Assembly: GCF_015355785.1 (NCBI RefSeq)
Contig: NZ_JADKYW010000005.1
Span: 1 to 64,000, forward strand
DNA from: Arthrobacter gandavensis
GTDB lineage: Bacteria; Actinomycetota; Actinomycetes; Actinomycetales; Micrococcaceae
Length of the DNA: 64,000 nt
Reading direction: 5' to 3'
The position numbers and the translations under genes were made by a program. The notes under the pieces are model-generated. The model did not search any database, was not told where the DNA came from, and was given only the letters and a program-made list of their open reading frames with translations. Within the stretch, counting starts at the first letter, position 1. The number at the start of each line of letters is the position of its first letter. Positions 9,151 through 21,633 of this stretch are shown here, piece after piece.

Positions 9151-9660
9151 ATGCCGCAGAAAGAAACCGGCCGCACGCCCCGCCACGAGTCGCTGGCTGC
9201 CTACCTGGACGACCACCTGCTGGGTGCGGAGACCGGAGTGCGGCTCTTCAAGGCAGCCCGGGAAACCTGGCGGGGCACCGAGCATGAGAGCGTCTTCGCG
9301 GACCTGGTCCAGCAGATATCCGACGAGCGCGATGAGCTGGAAACCCTCATCCTGGCGCTGGGTTACCAGCGCAGCAGCTTCAAGAAGGCACTGGCGCTGG
9401 TGGGCGCTGCAGGCGGTCGGCTTGGCCCCATTAACCCGCTGAGCACCGGGAAGGGAACCACCGGCCAGCTGGAACTGGAAACGCTGCAGTCGATAGTCCG
9501 GGCAAAGGAGTGCCTTTACCGGACCCTGCTGGTGCTTTCCGCCCACGACCACCGGTTCCATGCCCCGCGCATCCGCGAGCTGCTTGAGCTCGCCCAGGAC
9601 CAGCAGGATGCCGTGGCCAAGGTCATGGAGGAAACCGTTCCCGCCCGCTTCCTCACCTAG
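9151..9660 (+). CDS. Ferritin-like helical protein of unknown function
   Basis: This is a 169-residue soluble, mainly helical protein with no signal peptide. The sequence contains regularly spaced acidic and His-containing helices (AAYLDDHLLGAETGVRLF, DLVQQISDERDELETL, KECLYRTLLVLSAHD) that resemble a ferritin-like four-helix bundle. I cannot identify a complete di-iron ligand set, so metal binding is a guess. An AGGAGCC ribosome site precedes the ATG. It stands alone between the exporter operon and the convergent metG, so context gives no function. Confidence 0.7.
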   Translation: MPQKETGRTPRHESLAAYLDDHLLGAETGVRLFKAARETWRGTEHESVFADLVQQISDERDELETLILALGYQRSSFKKALALVGAAGGRLGPINPLSTGKGTTGQLELETLQSIVRAKECLYRTLLVLSAHDHRFHAPRIRELLELAQDQQDAVAKVMEETVPARFLT

Positions 9661-9673
9661 CCCCCCTTTCACC

Positions 9674-9727
9674 GAGATAACAGAAACTGCACGTACCAGC
9701 GCTGGTACGTGCAGTTTCTGTCATCTC
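9674..9727. terminator. 54-base near-perfect palindrome, likely bidirectional terminator
   Basis: Two 27-base arms (9674-9700 and 9701-9727) meet without a loop at AGC|GCT and differ at one position only. The element lies between the stop codons of two convergent genes: the ferritin-like gene (stop 9660) and metG (stop 9736). Short T- or A-rich flanks on either side fit a terminator that works in both directions. Confidence 0.65.
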
Positions 9728-9735
9728 GTTTGGGG

Positions 9736-11289
9736 TTACGGTTCCTCGAACTTCGGGAAGATCGGCGCCGGGGCGGGCAGTTCGGTGCCGGGAACCAGCG
9801 GGGTGTCCAGCGCCGCGAAGGCGCGGGCCTCGCCGTCGGGCTGGCCCAGCACGTCCAGCAGCTTGCCGGCGCTCACAGGCATGACCGGCTGGATGAGGAT
9901 CGCTACGACCCGCAGCACTTCCAGCGTCACGTACAGCACGGTGTTCATGCGTTCGACGTCGGTCTTCCGCAGCACCCACGGGGCCTGCTCGGCGAAATAG
10001 GCGTTGGTGTCACCGAGGACCTTCCAGGTGGCTTCGAGCGCGCCGTGGAAATCCTGGACGTCGTACGCCTCGCGGGAAACCTGGAGCAGTTTTCCGGCGG
10101 CTTCGAGCAGTGCTTTGTCCTCCTCCGTGAACTTCCCGTGCTGCGGAACGGCGCCAGCGCAGTTCTTGGCCACCATGGAGAGCGAACGCTGGGCCAGGTT
10201 GCCCAGGTTGTTGGCTAGGTCGGAGTTCATCCGGCCCACCACGGCTTCATGGTTGTAGGAGCCGTCTGCACCGAAGGGCACTTCGCGCAGCAGGAAGAAG
10301 CGCACCGAATCCAGCCCGTACTGGTCCGCCCAGTCCTTGGGTGCCACCACGTTGCCCAGCGACTTGGACATCTTGACGCCCTTGTTGTGCAGGAAGCCGT
10401 GGATCATGATCCGCTTTGGCAGGTCCAGCTTTGCGGACATCAGGAACGCGGGCCAGAAGATTGCGTGGAAGCGGGAGATGTCCTTGCCAATCACGTGAAC
10501 ATCAGCCGGCCAGTACTTCTTGAACGCTTCGCTTTCGGTATCGGGGAAGCCGACGCCGGTGAGGTAGTTGGTCAGCGCGTCCACCCATACGTACATCACA
10601 TGGTCCGGGTTGCCGGGAACCGGAACGCCCCAGTCAAAGGTGGTGCGGGAGATCGACAGGTCCTCCAGTCCGCCCTTGACGAAGCTGATGACCTCGTTGA
10701 AGCGGGAGCGCGGCGCGGCGAAGTCCGGCTGGGATTCATACAGCGCCAGCAGCTTGTCCTGGTAGGCGGAGAGCCGGAAGAAGTAGCTCTCCTCTTCCGT
10801 CCAGGTCACTTCGGTGTCGGTTTCCTTGGAGTAGCGCACCCCGTCTTCGCGGACTTCGGTTTCGTCTTCGCTGTAGTACGCCTCGTCACGGACGGAATAC
10901 CAGCCGGAGTACTTGGACAGATAGATGTCCCCGTTCTCCTCCATCCGCTTCCAGATGGCCTGGGCAGCGGCGTAGTGGTCCGCGTCCGTGGTGCGGATGA
11001 ACCGGTCATAGGAAGTGCCCATGTCAGTTTCCATCTGCTGGAAGGCAGCGGAGTTGCGGTCTGCCAATTCCTTGGCAGGAATGCCCTCTTTGTCCGCGGA
11101 CTGCTGCATCTTCAGCCCGTGCTCGTCCGTCCCCGTCATGAAGAACACGTCGTAGCCGTCCAGCCGCTTGAAACGTGCCATCGCGTCAGTGGCGATGTGC
11201 TCGTACGCGTGGCCGATGTGCGGCTGGCCGTTGGGATAGGAGATGGCTGTGGTGATGTAGAACGGAGTCTTGGCGTCGGTTGAAGTCAC
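9736..11289 (-). CDS. metG: Methionyl-tRNA synthetase
   Basis: MetG (517 residues) charges tRNA-Met. The class I signature HIGH is read within [13 protein letters not shown] (residues 19-30), and the second signature KMSKS sits in [10 protein letters not shown] near residue 305. The helical anticodon-binding domain follows. The chain ends without the C-terminal EMAP/Trbp111-like tRNA-binding domain, as in many actinobacterial enzymes, and lacks the zinc-knuckle Cys set of the E. coli form. The start is GTG, with no ribosome site but TAATTT six bases upstream, so a leaderless message is likely. It is convergent with the ferritin-like gene. Confidence 0.95.
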   Translation of the reverse strand: MTSTDAKTPFYITTAISYPNGQPHIGHAYEHIATDAMARFKRLDGYDVFFMTGTDEHGLKMQQSADKEGIPAKELADRNSAAFQQMETDMGTSYDRFIRTTDADHYAAAQAIWKRMEENGDIYLSKYSGWYSVRDEAYYSEDETEVREDGVRYSKETDTEVTWTEEESYFFRLSAYQDKLLALYESQPDFAAPRSRFNEVISFVKGGLEDLSISRTTFDWGVPVPGNPDHVMYVWVDALTNYLTGVGFPDTESEAFKKYWPADVHVIGKDISRFHAIFWPAFLMSAKLDLPKRIMIHGFLHNKGVKMSKSLGNVVAPKDWADQYGLDSVRFFLLREVPFGADGSYNHEAVVGRMNSDLANNLGNLAQRSLSMVAKNCAGAVPQHGKFTEEDKALLEAAGKLLQVSREAYDVQDFHGALEATWKVLGDTNAYFAEQAPWVLRKTDVERMNTVLYVTLEVLRVVAILIQPVMPVSAGKLLDVLGQPDGEARAFAALDTPLVPGTELPAPAPIFPKFEEP

Positions 11290-11295
11290 ACTAGA

Positions 11296-11325
11296 AAATT
11301 ACCCTGTTTCGGCGCGGCTTGTCGC
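11296..11325 (-). promoter_or_regulatory. Candidate leaderless promoter of metG
   Basis: On the minus strand GCGACA (11320-11325) and TAATTT (11296-11301) are 18 bases apart, and the -10 ends six bases before the GTG start. No ribosome binding site is present between them. Confidence 0.4.
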
Positions 11326-11362
11326 TTCGGTGCAGGCACGGCCCAGCCCGAAGCAGCGCGTG

Positions 11363-12724
11363 TCAGTGCGTGCCGGCCTCAAGGACCGAGGTGAGCACCG
11401 GGGAGGTGGCCGCGAGACCGGCACGCACCAGCAGGATTCCCACCGTCACGGAGACTGCCAGGAACCCCATGGCCACCGGGTTGAAGATGAAGGCGGCACC
11501 GACAACCGGGAAGAGCAGCGCGCCGGAGACGGCTGCGGATGCAGTGCTGACCAGCACCACCGGCTGCATGACCGCACCGGTGCGTGCCGCGTCGATGACC
11601 TTCCGCGGCATCCCCATCCGATGCAGGCTGCGGTACAGCTCGGCGCGGTCCAAGACGGTTGCTGCCTGGTTGATGCCGGCGGAGCAGGCCACCATCAGGA
11701 AGCCGGCGATGACGGTGATGAAGACGCCGGTCATCATGTCCTGGATCAGGAAGTCGTCCGGCCCCTCGGACTGCGCAGTCTGCAGCAGGGCAGTCCCGGA
11801 ACCGGCAACGACGGCGGTAAAACAGACCATTGCCAGGGCGCTGACCTGCCGCCAGGCCGCCTTGGGCGCATCCAGCACAATCCGGGCGGCGAGCAGTGCC
11901 TGCGGGGTGGCGGCCCGGCGCAGGCGCCGCTTGGCCGAGAGTGCCACGATCCACGGGCCCACCAGGTTGAGCACGGCGAGGCCGCCGGCGAAGGCGCCGA
12001 AGATAATGGCCAGTGCAAGCGCCGCAGCGCCAACCGGAGTCAGCAGCCCCGCTACGCAGAGTCCGACGATGAGCACGGCGATCCCGGCGCGTGACCAGTG
12101 GACCTTCTGTGCATCGGCGCGGGTGCGCACGCCCAGCGGGGAGACCACCACCCGGCGCAGGCTGATCACGGAGCTCAAGGCAGCAAGAACTACGACGGCG
12201 GCAACCCCGGCTGCGGCAGCGGCCGGATGCAGCCAGTAGGCACTTCCCAGCGCAGCACCGCGGAAATGGATCAGCTGGACGAACGGTGCGAGCAGGACGT
12301 ATCCCAGTACACCGGCGAGTGCCCCGGCGAGGGCCTGGGCGGCGGCTTCCAGGACGGTGACCTGCCGGACCGTCCGGGCAGTGGCACCGAGCAGCCGCAG
12401 CGTGGAAAGGTGCTCATCGCGGCGCCGAGCGGACAGGCGGGCCGCGGATCCGCCCAGGGTGAGCAGCGGAAGGACCAGCAGAATGAGGGCGAAGGCTGCC
12501 AGCACCAGGTACAGGTTTCCCTCGTCATCTCCCCACTGGGTGAAGGACAGGGCACCGGCGAGCACGGTCAGCAGCAGCGTGGTGACGACGGCGAAGGACG
12601 CCGCGGGCAGCAGCGCGGCAGCGGATCCGGAGGTGCCGGGCCGGTTCAGCAGCCACGTCAGCCGCAGCGGAACCGCCCACGGGGAGGAATCCACCGCCCG
12701 TGCCGCAACGGCGGATGCACTCAT
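11363..12724 (-). CDS. ABC transporter permease, FtsX family
   Basis: This 453-residue permease has about eight to ten hydrophobic segments in two FtsX-like blocks. A first block of helices (about 30-180) contains the cytoplasmic coupling segment RRRDEHLSTLRLLGATART. A second block (about 290-453) has the related segment RAELYRSLHRMGMPRKVID. It lacks the large periplasmic domain of MacB proteins. The frame is open 21 codons further upstream, but the ATG at 12724 overlaps the ATPase stop as ATGA, so this start is chosen. It forms a two-gene exporter with that ATPase, of the kind often linked to bacteriocin or cell-wall-antibiotic resistance; the substrate is unknown. Confidence 0.85.
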   Translation of the reverse strand: MSASAVAARAVDSSPWAVPLRLTWLLNRPGTSGSAAALLPAASFAVVTTLLLTVLAGALSFTQWGDDEGNLYLVLAAFALILLVLPLLTLGGSAARLSARRRDEHLSTLRLLGATARTVRQVTVLEAAAQALAGALAGVLGYVLLAPFVQLIHFRGAALGSAYWLHPAAAAAGVAAVVVLAALSSVISLRRVVVSPLGVRTRADAQKVHWSRAGIAVLIVGLCVAGLLTPVGAAALALAIIFGAFAGGLAVLNLVGPWIVALSAKRRLRRAATPQALLAARIVLDAPKAAWRQVSALAMVCFTAVVAGSGTALLQTAQSEGPDDFLIQDMMTGVFITVIAGFLMVACSAGINQAATVLDRAELYRSLHRMGMPRKVIDAARTGAVMQPVVLVSTASAAVSGALLFPVVGAAFIFNPVAMGFLAVSVTVGILLVRAGLAATSPVLTSVLEAGTH

Positions 12725-13431
12725 CGGGCTGCCCCTGCCGTATCGGCGACAATTTGTCCGTCGGCCAGGGTGACCACCCGGCTGCACCAGCGGGCAACCT
12801 CGGGATCGTGGGTGACCACCACCAGGGCGCGTCCCGTTCCCGCCACGGACTGCAGCAGCAGCGCCATCACCTCCGCCGAGGTCCGTGAGTCCAGAGCTCC
12901 GGTGGGCTCATCCGCGAACAGCACCCGGGCCCCGTTCACCTGGGCCCGGGCGATGGCCACCCGCTGCGCCTGCCCGCCGGAAAGTTCACCGATCCTGCGC
13001 CCTTCCATTCCGGCCAGGCCCAGCGCTGCGAGGGCAGCGGCTGCCTGCTGTTCGGCTGCCGCGCGCGGAGTTCCGTTGAGCATCAGCGCCAGCGCCACGT
13101 TTTCTCCGGCGGTCAGCTCGGGGATCAGCAGGCCCTGCTGGAACACGAAGCCGAACTCGGTGCGGCGCAGCGCAGACCGTGCCTCATCCTGCAGGGAAGT
13201 GACATCCACCGGCGCGGCTCCGGAGTACCGAACGCTTCCGGCGTCCGGAAGCACAATGCCGGCCAGGCAGTGGAGCAGGGTGGTCTTGCCCGAACCGGAG
13301 GCACCCATGACGGCGGTAGCTTCTCCGGCCCGCACCTGCAGGCTGACACCGGCCAGTGCTGTCGAGTTTCCGTAGGACTTGGTCAGGTTGGCGGCTGCAA
13401 GCAGGGGCGCGCCGGGCAGGGATTCACTCAT
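12721..13431 (-). CDS. ABC transporter ATP-binding protein (LolD/MacB type)
   Basis: This 236-residue ATPase has Walker A GASGSGKTTLLHC, Q-loop VFQQGLLIPELTA, signature ELSGGQAQRVAIARA and Walker B RVLFADEPTGALDSR, followed by the switch His in VVVTHDPEVARWC. The start is the ATG at 13431, preceded by GACAGGATGG; upstream in-frame codons are an unlikely Arg/Pro-rich extension. It overlaps the permease gene by 4 bases. It is probably transcribed separately from serA, whose terminator hairpin lies upstream between the two genes. Confidence 0.88.
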   Translation of the reverse strand: MSESLPGAPLLAAANLTKSYGNSTALAGVSLQVRAGEATAVMGASGSGKTTLLHCLAGIVLPDAGSVRYSGAAPVDVTSLQDEARSALRRTEFGFVFQQGLLIPELTAGENVALALMLNGTPRAAAEQQAAAALAALGLAGMEGRRIGELSGGQAQRVAIARAQVNGARVLFADEPTGALDSRTSAEVMALLLQSVAGTGRALVVVTHDPEVARWCSRVVTLADGQIVADTAGAAR

Positions 13432-13551
13432 GGATCCATCCTGTCCCGGCGGGCCCCGGACGCACATCGGCTTGCGGCCTGAACCAGGCGGCAGCCGGCG
13501 TCGTACTGCGGGTGGAGGCCGAGGCCGCGGTGCTGCTCCCCCGGACGCAGC

Positions 13552-13601
13552 AAAGGCCGGCCCCGCGTCCATGAAACTGCTGGGCGCGGGAGCCGGCCTT
13601 T
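13552..13601 (-). terminator. Terminator hairpin of serA
   Basis: A 16-pair stem (13552-13567 with 13585-13601, one bulged A) encloses a 17-base loop and is followed on the minus strand by TTTGC. It starts 16 bases after the serA stop. Confidence 0.65.
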
Positions 13602-13617
13602 TCTGGACCGGGGCGGA

Positions 13618-15213
13618 TTAGTCCTGCAGGTCCACCTCGCGGGCCACGGTTGCGCCGATGGCTTCGCGGACGGTTTCAAGGACCTCCTGCGGCACGGAGG
13701 AATCCACCGTGAGCAGGGACAGGGCCTGGCCGCCCTCGGAGTTGCGGGCAACCTGCATGCCGGCGATGTTGATCTCCGCTTCACCCAGGATGCGGCCCAA
13801 GGCGCCGATGACGCCGGGGCGGTCCTGGTAGATCAGCACCAGCAGGTGTTCGCTGATGGGGATCTCGAGGTCGTAGCCGTTGACGCCCACCAGCTTCTGG
13901 ATCTGCTTCGGGCCAGTCAGCGTGCCGGCCACCTCAAGCTGCGTACCGTCGGACAGTGCGCCGCGGATGGTGAGCAGGTTGCGGTAGTCATCCACGTCCG
14001 GGGTGGTGAGGAGGCGGACGGCGATGCCGCGCTGCTCAGCCAGCACCGGAGCGTTCACGTAGGAGACCTGCTCCGAGACGATGTCGGTGAAGATGCCCTT
14101 CAGTGCGGCCAGTTCAAGTGCCTTCACGTCCAGGGACGCGATCTCCCCGGCCACCTCGATGTCGATGGCGGTCATTGAATCGTGGGCCAGCGCGGTGAAG
14201 ATCCGGCCCAGCTTCTCGATCAGCGGGATGCCCGGGCGGACGTCCTCGGCGATGACGCCGCCGGCGACGTTCACGGCGTCGGGCACCAGTTCACCGGCCA
14301 GGGCCAGGCGCACGGACTTGGCAACGGAGATGCCGGCCTTTTCCTGCGCTTCGTCGGTGGAGGCGCCCAGGTGCGGGGTGACAATGACGTTGTCCAGGCC
14401 GAAGAAGGGCAGGTCGGTGCTGGGCTCCTTCACGAAGACGTCGACGCCGGCACCTGCGATCTTGCCTTCGGTGAGGGCGGTGTAGAGCGCGTCTTCGTCC
14501 ACCAGGCCGCCGCGGGCCACGTTCACCACGTAGGCGGTGTCCTTCATCTTCTCGAACGCTTCGGCGCCGAGCATGCCCAGGGTCTCGGGGGTCTTGGGCA
14601 TGTGGATGGTCACGAAGTCCGACTGTTCCAGCAGCTCCTCCAGCGTGACCAGCTTGACGTTCAGCTGGGCGGCACGGGCAGAGGTGATGTACGGGTCATA
14701 GGCCAGGACCTCGGTGCCGAAGCCCTGGACACGGGCTGCCACGAGGGCGCCGATGCGGCCCAGGCCGATGATGCCGACCTTCTTTTCGAACAATTCGGTG
14801 CCGGTGTACTTGGAGCGCTTCCACTCGCCGCCCTTGAGAGCGCTCGACGCCTGCGGGATGTGGCGGGCCAGGGAGAGGATGTGGCCGACCGTCAGTTCGG
14901 CAGCGGAGATGATGTTCGACGTCGGGGCGTTGACCACCATGACGCCGGCCTGCGTGGCGGAACGGATGTCCACGTTGTCCAGGCCCACTCCGGCGCGGGC
15001 GATGACCTTGAGGTTCTTGGCGGCAGCGATGGCTTCGGCATCAACCTGGGTGGCTGAACGCACCAGGATCGCGTCGACATCCGCGATGGCGGAGAGCAGC
15101 TGGGAACGGTCTGCGCCGTCGGTCTGGCGGATCTCAAAGTCGGGGCCCAGGGCCTCAACCGTGGCCGGGGAGAGTTCCTCCGCGAGAAGTACTACTGGTT
15201 TGGTGGCAGTCAC
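13618..15213 (-). CDS. serA: D-3-phosphoglycerate dehydrogenase (long form with ASB and ACT domains)
   Basis: SerA (531 residues) oxidises 3-phosphoglycerate to 3-phosphohydroxypyruvate, the first committed step of serine synthesis. The catalytic/NAD part (about 1-310) has GLGRIGALVAARVQGFG near residue 150, the active-site region VARGGLVDEDAL and the His in TPHLGAS. It is followed by the intervening allosteric substrate-binding domain and a C-terminal ACT domain (about 455-531, ISEHLLVLIYQDRPGVIG), the type-1 layout known from Mycobacterium tuberculosis, where serine inhibits. It lies 159 bases downstream of ilvC in the same direction, but a hairpin between them suggests at least partial separation. 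Confidence 0.96.
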   Translation of the reverse strand: MTATKPVVLLAEELSPATVEALGPDFEIRQTDGADRSQLLSAIADVDAILVRSATQVDAEAIAAAKNLKVIARAGVGLDNVDIRSATQAGVMVVNAPTSNIISAAELTVGHILSLARHIPQASSALKGGEWKRSKYTGTELFEKKVGIIGLGRIGALVAARVQGFGTEVLAYDPYITSARAAQLNVKLVTLEELLEQSDFVTIHMPKTPETLGMLGAEAFEKMKDTAYVVNVARGGLVDEDALYTALTEGKIAGAGVDVFVKEPSTDLPFFGLDNVIVTPHLGASTDEAQEKAGISVAKSVRLALAGELVPDAVNVAGGVIAEDVRPGIPLIEKLGRIFTALAHDSMTAIDIEVAGEIASLDVKALELAALKGIFTDIVSEQVSYVNAPVLAEQRGIAVRLLTTPDVDDYRNLLTIRGALSDGTQLEVAGTLTGPKQIQKLVGVNGYDLEIPISEHLLVLIYQDRPGVIGALGRILGEAEINIAGMQVARNSEGGQALSLLTVDSSVPQEVLETVREAIGATVAREVDLQD

Positions 15214-15264
15214 CGATGACCTCTTTAGCTGTGTGTCGATGTGGTTTTGGATATTTCACGCCGA

Positions 15265-15292
15265 AGGCCGGACCCCGTGCAGGGCCCGGCCT
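15265..15292 (-). terminator. Hairpin between ilvC and serA
   Basis: AGGCCGG (from 15265) pairs with CCGGCCT (to 15292) with further inner pairs. There is no long T-run, so it may terminate partially or protect the ilvBNC message from 3' decay. Confidence 0.45.
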
Positions 15293-15372
15293 CCTTACCG
15301 AAACGGCTTGCTTTTCAAGCGTAGCGCCGCGGTAACGGACACGGAGAATCCGTGCCATTGTTACTGGCGGAA

Positions 15373-16958
<1,586 letters not shown>

Positions 16959-16963
16959 GTCCC

Positions 16964-18868
<1,905 letters not shown>

Positions 18869-18962
18869 CGGAAACTTCCTTTGCGGATACATATCCATTT
18901 GTTCTGATGCGGCGTACCGCCCGGAAGGTAAGCCCGGAGCGGTCTCTGTGCTTTCTGAAGCC

Positions 18963-19001
18963 AATAAAAAAACCCCTCGTGCCTGTTGGCTCCGTAGGGG
19001 T
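18963..19001 (-). terminator. Attenuator terminator of the ilvB leader
   Basis: On the minus strand a CCCCT..AGGGG and GCC-AACA-GGC hairpin (18973-19000) is followed by seven T residues. It lies 32 bases after the leader-peptide stop and 95 bases before ilvB. GCGCGTG within the leader reading frame can pair with CACGCGC directly before the terminator stem, giving the alternative fold expected for attenuation. Confidence 0.8.
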
Positions 19002-19032
19002 CCGCGCGTGACGTCTTTTTCAAGTCGGGCTG

Positions 19033-19074
19033 TTACGCCACGCGCTTGCTAAGGACGACGGTTACGATCTGCAT
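19033..19074 (-). CDS. ilvB operon leader peptide (attenuation sensor)
   Basis: This 13-codon reading frame encodes [13 protein letters not shown], in which six of thirteen residues are Ile, Val or Leu: exactly the end products of the operon. It lies between a TATAAT box and a rho-independent terminator in front of ilvB. Ribosome stalling at the Ile/Val/Leu codons under starvation would free the alternative fold and let RNA polymerase reach ilvBNC; the same logic is established for ilvBNC of Corynebacterium glutamicum. A GGAGGAGGGG ribosome site is present about 13 bases upstream of the ATG, partly inside a CCTCCGG/CCGGAGG hairpin (19093-19118). The peptide itself probably has no other role. 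Confidence 0.85.
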   Translation of the reverse strand: MQIVTVVLSKRVA

Positions 19075-19130
19075 AAAGATCAGTGTTCCCCTCCTCCGGC
19101 AACGGTGTCAACCGGAGGTTCATCCGTCTC

Positions 19131-19136
19131 ATTATA
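19131..19136 (-). promoter_or_regulatory. Promoter -10 box of the ilvB leader
   Basis: A perfect TATAAT lies on the minus strand 56 bases before the leader-peptide ATG. No good -35 hexamer is visible at 16-18 bases, so an activator or a weak -35 is possible. Confidence 0.6.
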
Positions 19137-19263
19137 TGGACATTTCCGTCCCACTCTCCGGACACGGGTTTAAGGCCCGCGTGCTGGCTCTGGACGTCTG
19201 GGTTTACTTCCCGCGCCAGCGGGTCTACAGAACCCGCCCGCAAAAGGCGGCAGGGCTTAATAA

Positions 19264-19332
19264 GGTTGAAACCCTTTAGGGGCCCCAGCCGCAAGGCGCT
19301 CAGCGCCTTGCGGCTGGGGAAGGGTTTCAACC
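19264..19332 (-). terminator. Large hairpin overlapping the ilvD stop codon
   Basis: An inner perfect 18-base stem (19283-19300 with 19302-19319, one-base loop) is extended by a perfect 13-base outer stem (19264-19276 with 19320-19332) after a 6-base bulge. The ilvD stop TGA (19327-19329) and its last sense codon lie inside the outer stem, so translation to the end of ilvD must open it. The T-run after it is weak (CTTATT). Confidence 0.7.
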
Positions 19333-21030
19333 GCAGTAAGCCCCGGTGGAAGCCGAGTTGACCATCTTGGCGTACTTGGACAGGACACCCTTGGTGAACT
19401 TGGCAGGCAGCGGCTCCCAGCCGACCTTGCGCGCTTCGAGCTCTTCCGGTTCCACCAGCAGGTCGAACGTGCGGGCGGCAATGTCCACGCGGATGCGGTC
19501 GCCGTCCTGGACAAAGGCGATGGGCCCGCCGTCGACGGCTTCCGGTGCCACATGGCCGATGCACAGGCCCGTGGTGCCGCCGGAGAAGCGGCCGTCTGTC
19601 AGCAGGAGCACGTCCTTGCCCAGGCCCGCGCCCTTGATCGCTCCGGTGATGGCGAGCATCTCGCGCATGCCCGGGCCGCCCTTGGGTCCTTCGTAGCGGA
19701 TGACCACCACGTCGCCGGCATGGATCTGGCCGGCGTCGAGCGCGTCCAGGGCACCCTGTTCGCGTTCGAAGACCCGGGCGGTGCCTTCGAAGACGTCCGC
19801 GTCGAAGCCCGCGGACTTCACGACGGCGCCCTCCGGTGCCAGCGAGCCCTTCAGGATGGTGATACCGCCGGTCTTGTGGATCGGGTTGTCGATGGCGCGC
19901 AGCACCTTGCCGTCGGGATCCGGCGGGTTGATGGCTTCCAGGTTCTCGGCGACGGTCTTGCCCGTGACGGTGAGGCAGTCGCCGTGCAGCAGGCCGGCGT
20001 CGAGCAGCGCACGCATGATGACGGGCACGCCGCCAATCTTGTCGACGTCGTACATGACGTAGCGGCCGAACGGCTTGAGGTCACCCAGGTGCGGGATCTT
20101 GTCGCCGATGCGGTTGAAGTCCTCGAGCGTGAGGTCCACTTCGGCTTCGCGGGCGATGGCCAGCAGGTGCAGGACGGCGTTGGTGGAACCGCCGAAAGCC
20201 ATGGTCACGGCAATCGCGTTCTCGAACGCCTTCTTGGTCATGATGTCACGGGCAGTGATGCCCTTGCGCAGCAGGTTCACCACGGCCTCGCCGGACTTGC
20301 GGGCGAATTCGTCGCGGCGGCGGTCAGCCGAGGGCGGTGCTGCCGAGCCCGGCAGGGACATGCCCAGTGCCTCGCCGATGCAGGCCATGGTGTTGGCGGT
20401 GTACATGCCGCCGCAGGCACCTTCGCCGGGACAGATGGCACGTTCGATGGTGTCCAGGTCCTTGAGGCTCATCTTGCCGGCGGCGCAGGCACCGACGGCT
20501 TCGAAGGCGTCGATCAGGGTGACTTCCTTCTCGGTTCCGTCTTCAAGCTTGGCGAAGCCGGGCATGATCGAGCCGGCGTAGAGGAACACGCTGGAAAGGT
20601 CCAGGCGCGCGGCTGCCATCAGCATGCCCGGCAGGGACTTGTCGCAGCCGGCCAGCAGGACGGAGCCGTCGAGGCGCTCTGCCATCATCACGGTCTCAAC
20701 GGAGTCGGCAATGACTTCGCGGGACACCAGGGAGAAGTGCATGCCTTCGTGGCCCATTGAAATACCGTCGGAAACGGAAATGGTGCCGAACTGCATGGGG
20801 AACCCGCCGCCGGCGTGTACGCCTTCCTTGGCGCCCTGGGCCAGCCGGTTCAGGGAGAGGTTGCAGGGAGTAATTTCGTTCCAGGAACTGGCAATGCCGA
20901 TCTGGGGCTTGGCGAAATCGTCATCGCCCATGCCGACTGCACGGAACATGCCGCGTGCAGGCGCTGCATGGATCCCGTCGGTTACGACTCGGCTGCGGGG
21001 TTTGATGTCAGGGGTGCTCTCCGTGGTCAT
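19327..21030 (-). CDS. ilvD: Dihydroxy-acid dehydratase
   Basis: IlvD (567 residues) dehydrates 2,3-dihydroxy-3-methylbutanoate and -pentanoate to the 2-oxo acids used by IlvE. Its Fe-S cluster is bound by conserved cysteines; candidates here are in [23 protein letters not shown] and [16 protein letters not shown]. The chain ends STGAYCG. An AGGAATAGGA ribosome site precedes the ATG. It is separated from ilvB by a long hairpin and an own promoter for the ilvB leader, so ilvD is probably a separate unit, although read-through is possible. A small gene of unknown function is divergent upstream. Confidence 0.97.
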   Translation of the reverse strand: MTTESTPDIKPRSRVVTDGIHAAPARGMFRAVGMGDDDFAKPQIGIASSWNEITPCNLSLNRLAQGAKEGVHAGGGFPMQFGTISVSDGISMGHEGMHFSLVSREVIADSVETVMMAERLDGSVLLAGCDKSLPGMLMAAARLDLSSVFLYAGSIMPGFAKLEDGTEKEVTLIDAFEAVGACAAGKMSLKDLDTIERAICPGEGACGGMYTANTMACIGEALGMSLPGSAAPPSADRRRDEFARKSGEAVVNLLRKGITARDIMTKKAFENAIAVTMAFGGSTNAVLHLLAIAREAEVDLTLEDFNRIGDKIPHLGDLKPFGRYVMYDVDKIGGVPVIMRALLDAGLLHGDCLTVTGKTVAENLEAINPPDPDGKVLRAIDNPIHKTGGITILKGSLAPEGAVVKSAGFDADVFEGTARVFEREQGALDALDAGQIHAGDVVVIRYEGPKGGPGMREMLAITGAIKGAGLGKDVLLLTDGRFSGGTTGLCIGHVAPEAVDGGPIAFVQDGDRIRVDIAARTFDLLVEPEELEARKVGWEPLPAKFTKGVLSKYAKMVNSASTGAYCG

Positions 21031-21190
21031 AGCAAAATCCTATTCCTTTCGTGTCCGGGCCGGCGCATCCGGCAGCAGCCCCGGGGGCCGTGTTACGTCC
21101 GGGTTACGCACACTGCACAGCTGAATGAACTTTGCCCGCTGCCGCGGCGGCCTTCCCCGGATGGGGGTGGGTGTCCATACACTGGGGAGC

Positions 21191-21631
21191 ATGAGTGCGG
21201 AAACAGGACCGGAAGACAGCCAGGCCAGCGATGAACTCAAGTCCGCCCTCCGCAGCGTCTTCGACTCGCAGATGCCGAACTACGGCGACTACAACCTTGT
21301 CTGCGCCACTCCCCTGCCGGATTCAGCGGGCTACTTTGTCCTCGGCTACCGCTGGAGCCCGCCTGAGCTGGTGTTTGCGCCGTTCGAAACCGGCTCGCTG
21401 CAGGGCCTGGAACCGCCCACCGCAGTCAACACCACCAACCTGTCCCATGCCGATGAGCTGGCACCTGGAAGCTATGAGGTAGGCACCAGCACCGGACGGG
21501 TGTTCCGCTTCGGCGTTGAAGCCGAGGCAGCACTGCCCGACGCTGCGGGCGGCGCCCGCCGGATCCTCCGCCAGGACGGAGACCGGTCCGACTTCAACTC
21601 TTTCCTGGATGTCTTCCTGGACCTGGCCTAG
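21191..21631 (+). CDS. Conserved-looking protein of unknown function
   Basis: This 146-residue soluble, acidic protein has no signal peptide or membrane segment. I do not recognise the family. The sequence holds a central beta-rich part (GYFVLGYRWSPPELVFAP, GTSTGRVFRFGVEAEAALP) and an alpha-helical end (DFNSFLDVFLDLA). The ATG at 21191 is preceded by GGGGAGC, whereas codons upstream in the same frame are unlikely to be translated. It is divergent from ilvD and convergent with the 2-hydroxyacid dehydrogenase, whose stop is only 2 bases away. Confidence 0.75.
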   Translation: MSAETGPEDSQASDELKSALRSVFDSQMPNYGDYNLVCATPLPDSAGYFVLGYRWSPPELVFAPFETGSLQGLEPPTAVNTTNLSHADELAPGSYEVGTSTGRVFRFGVEAEAALPDAAGGARRILRQDGDRSDFNSFLDVFLDLA

Positions 21632-21633
21632 GC

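Noticed and set aside
19049-19564. Minus-strand open frame of 171 codons across the ilvD end and ilvB leader
   Set aside because: It reads through a long hairpin and out of frame with both ilvD and the leader peptide.
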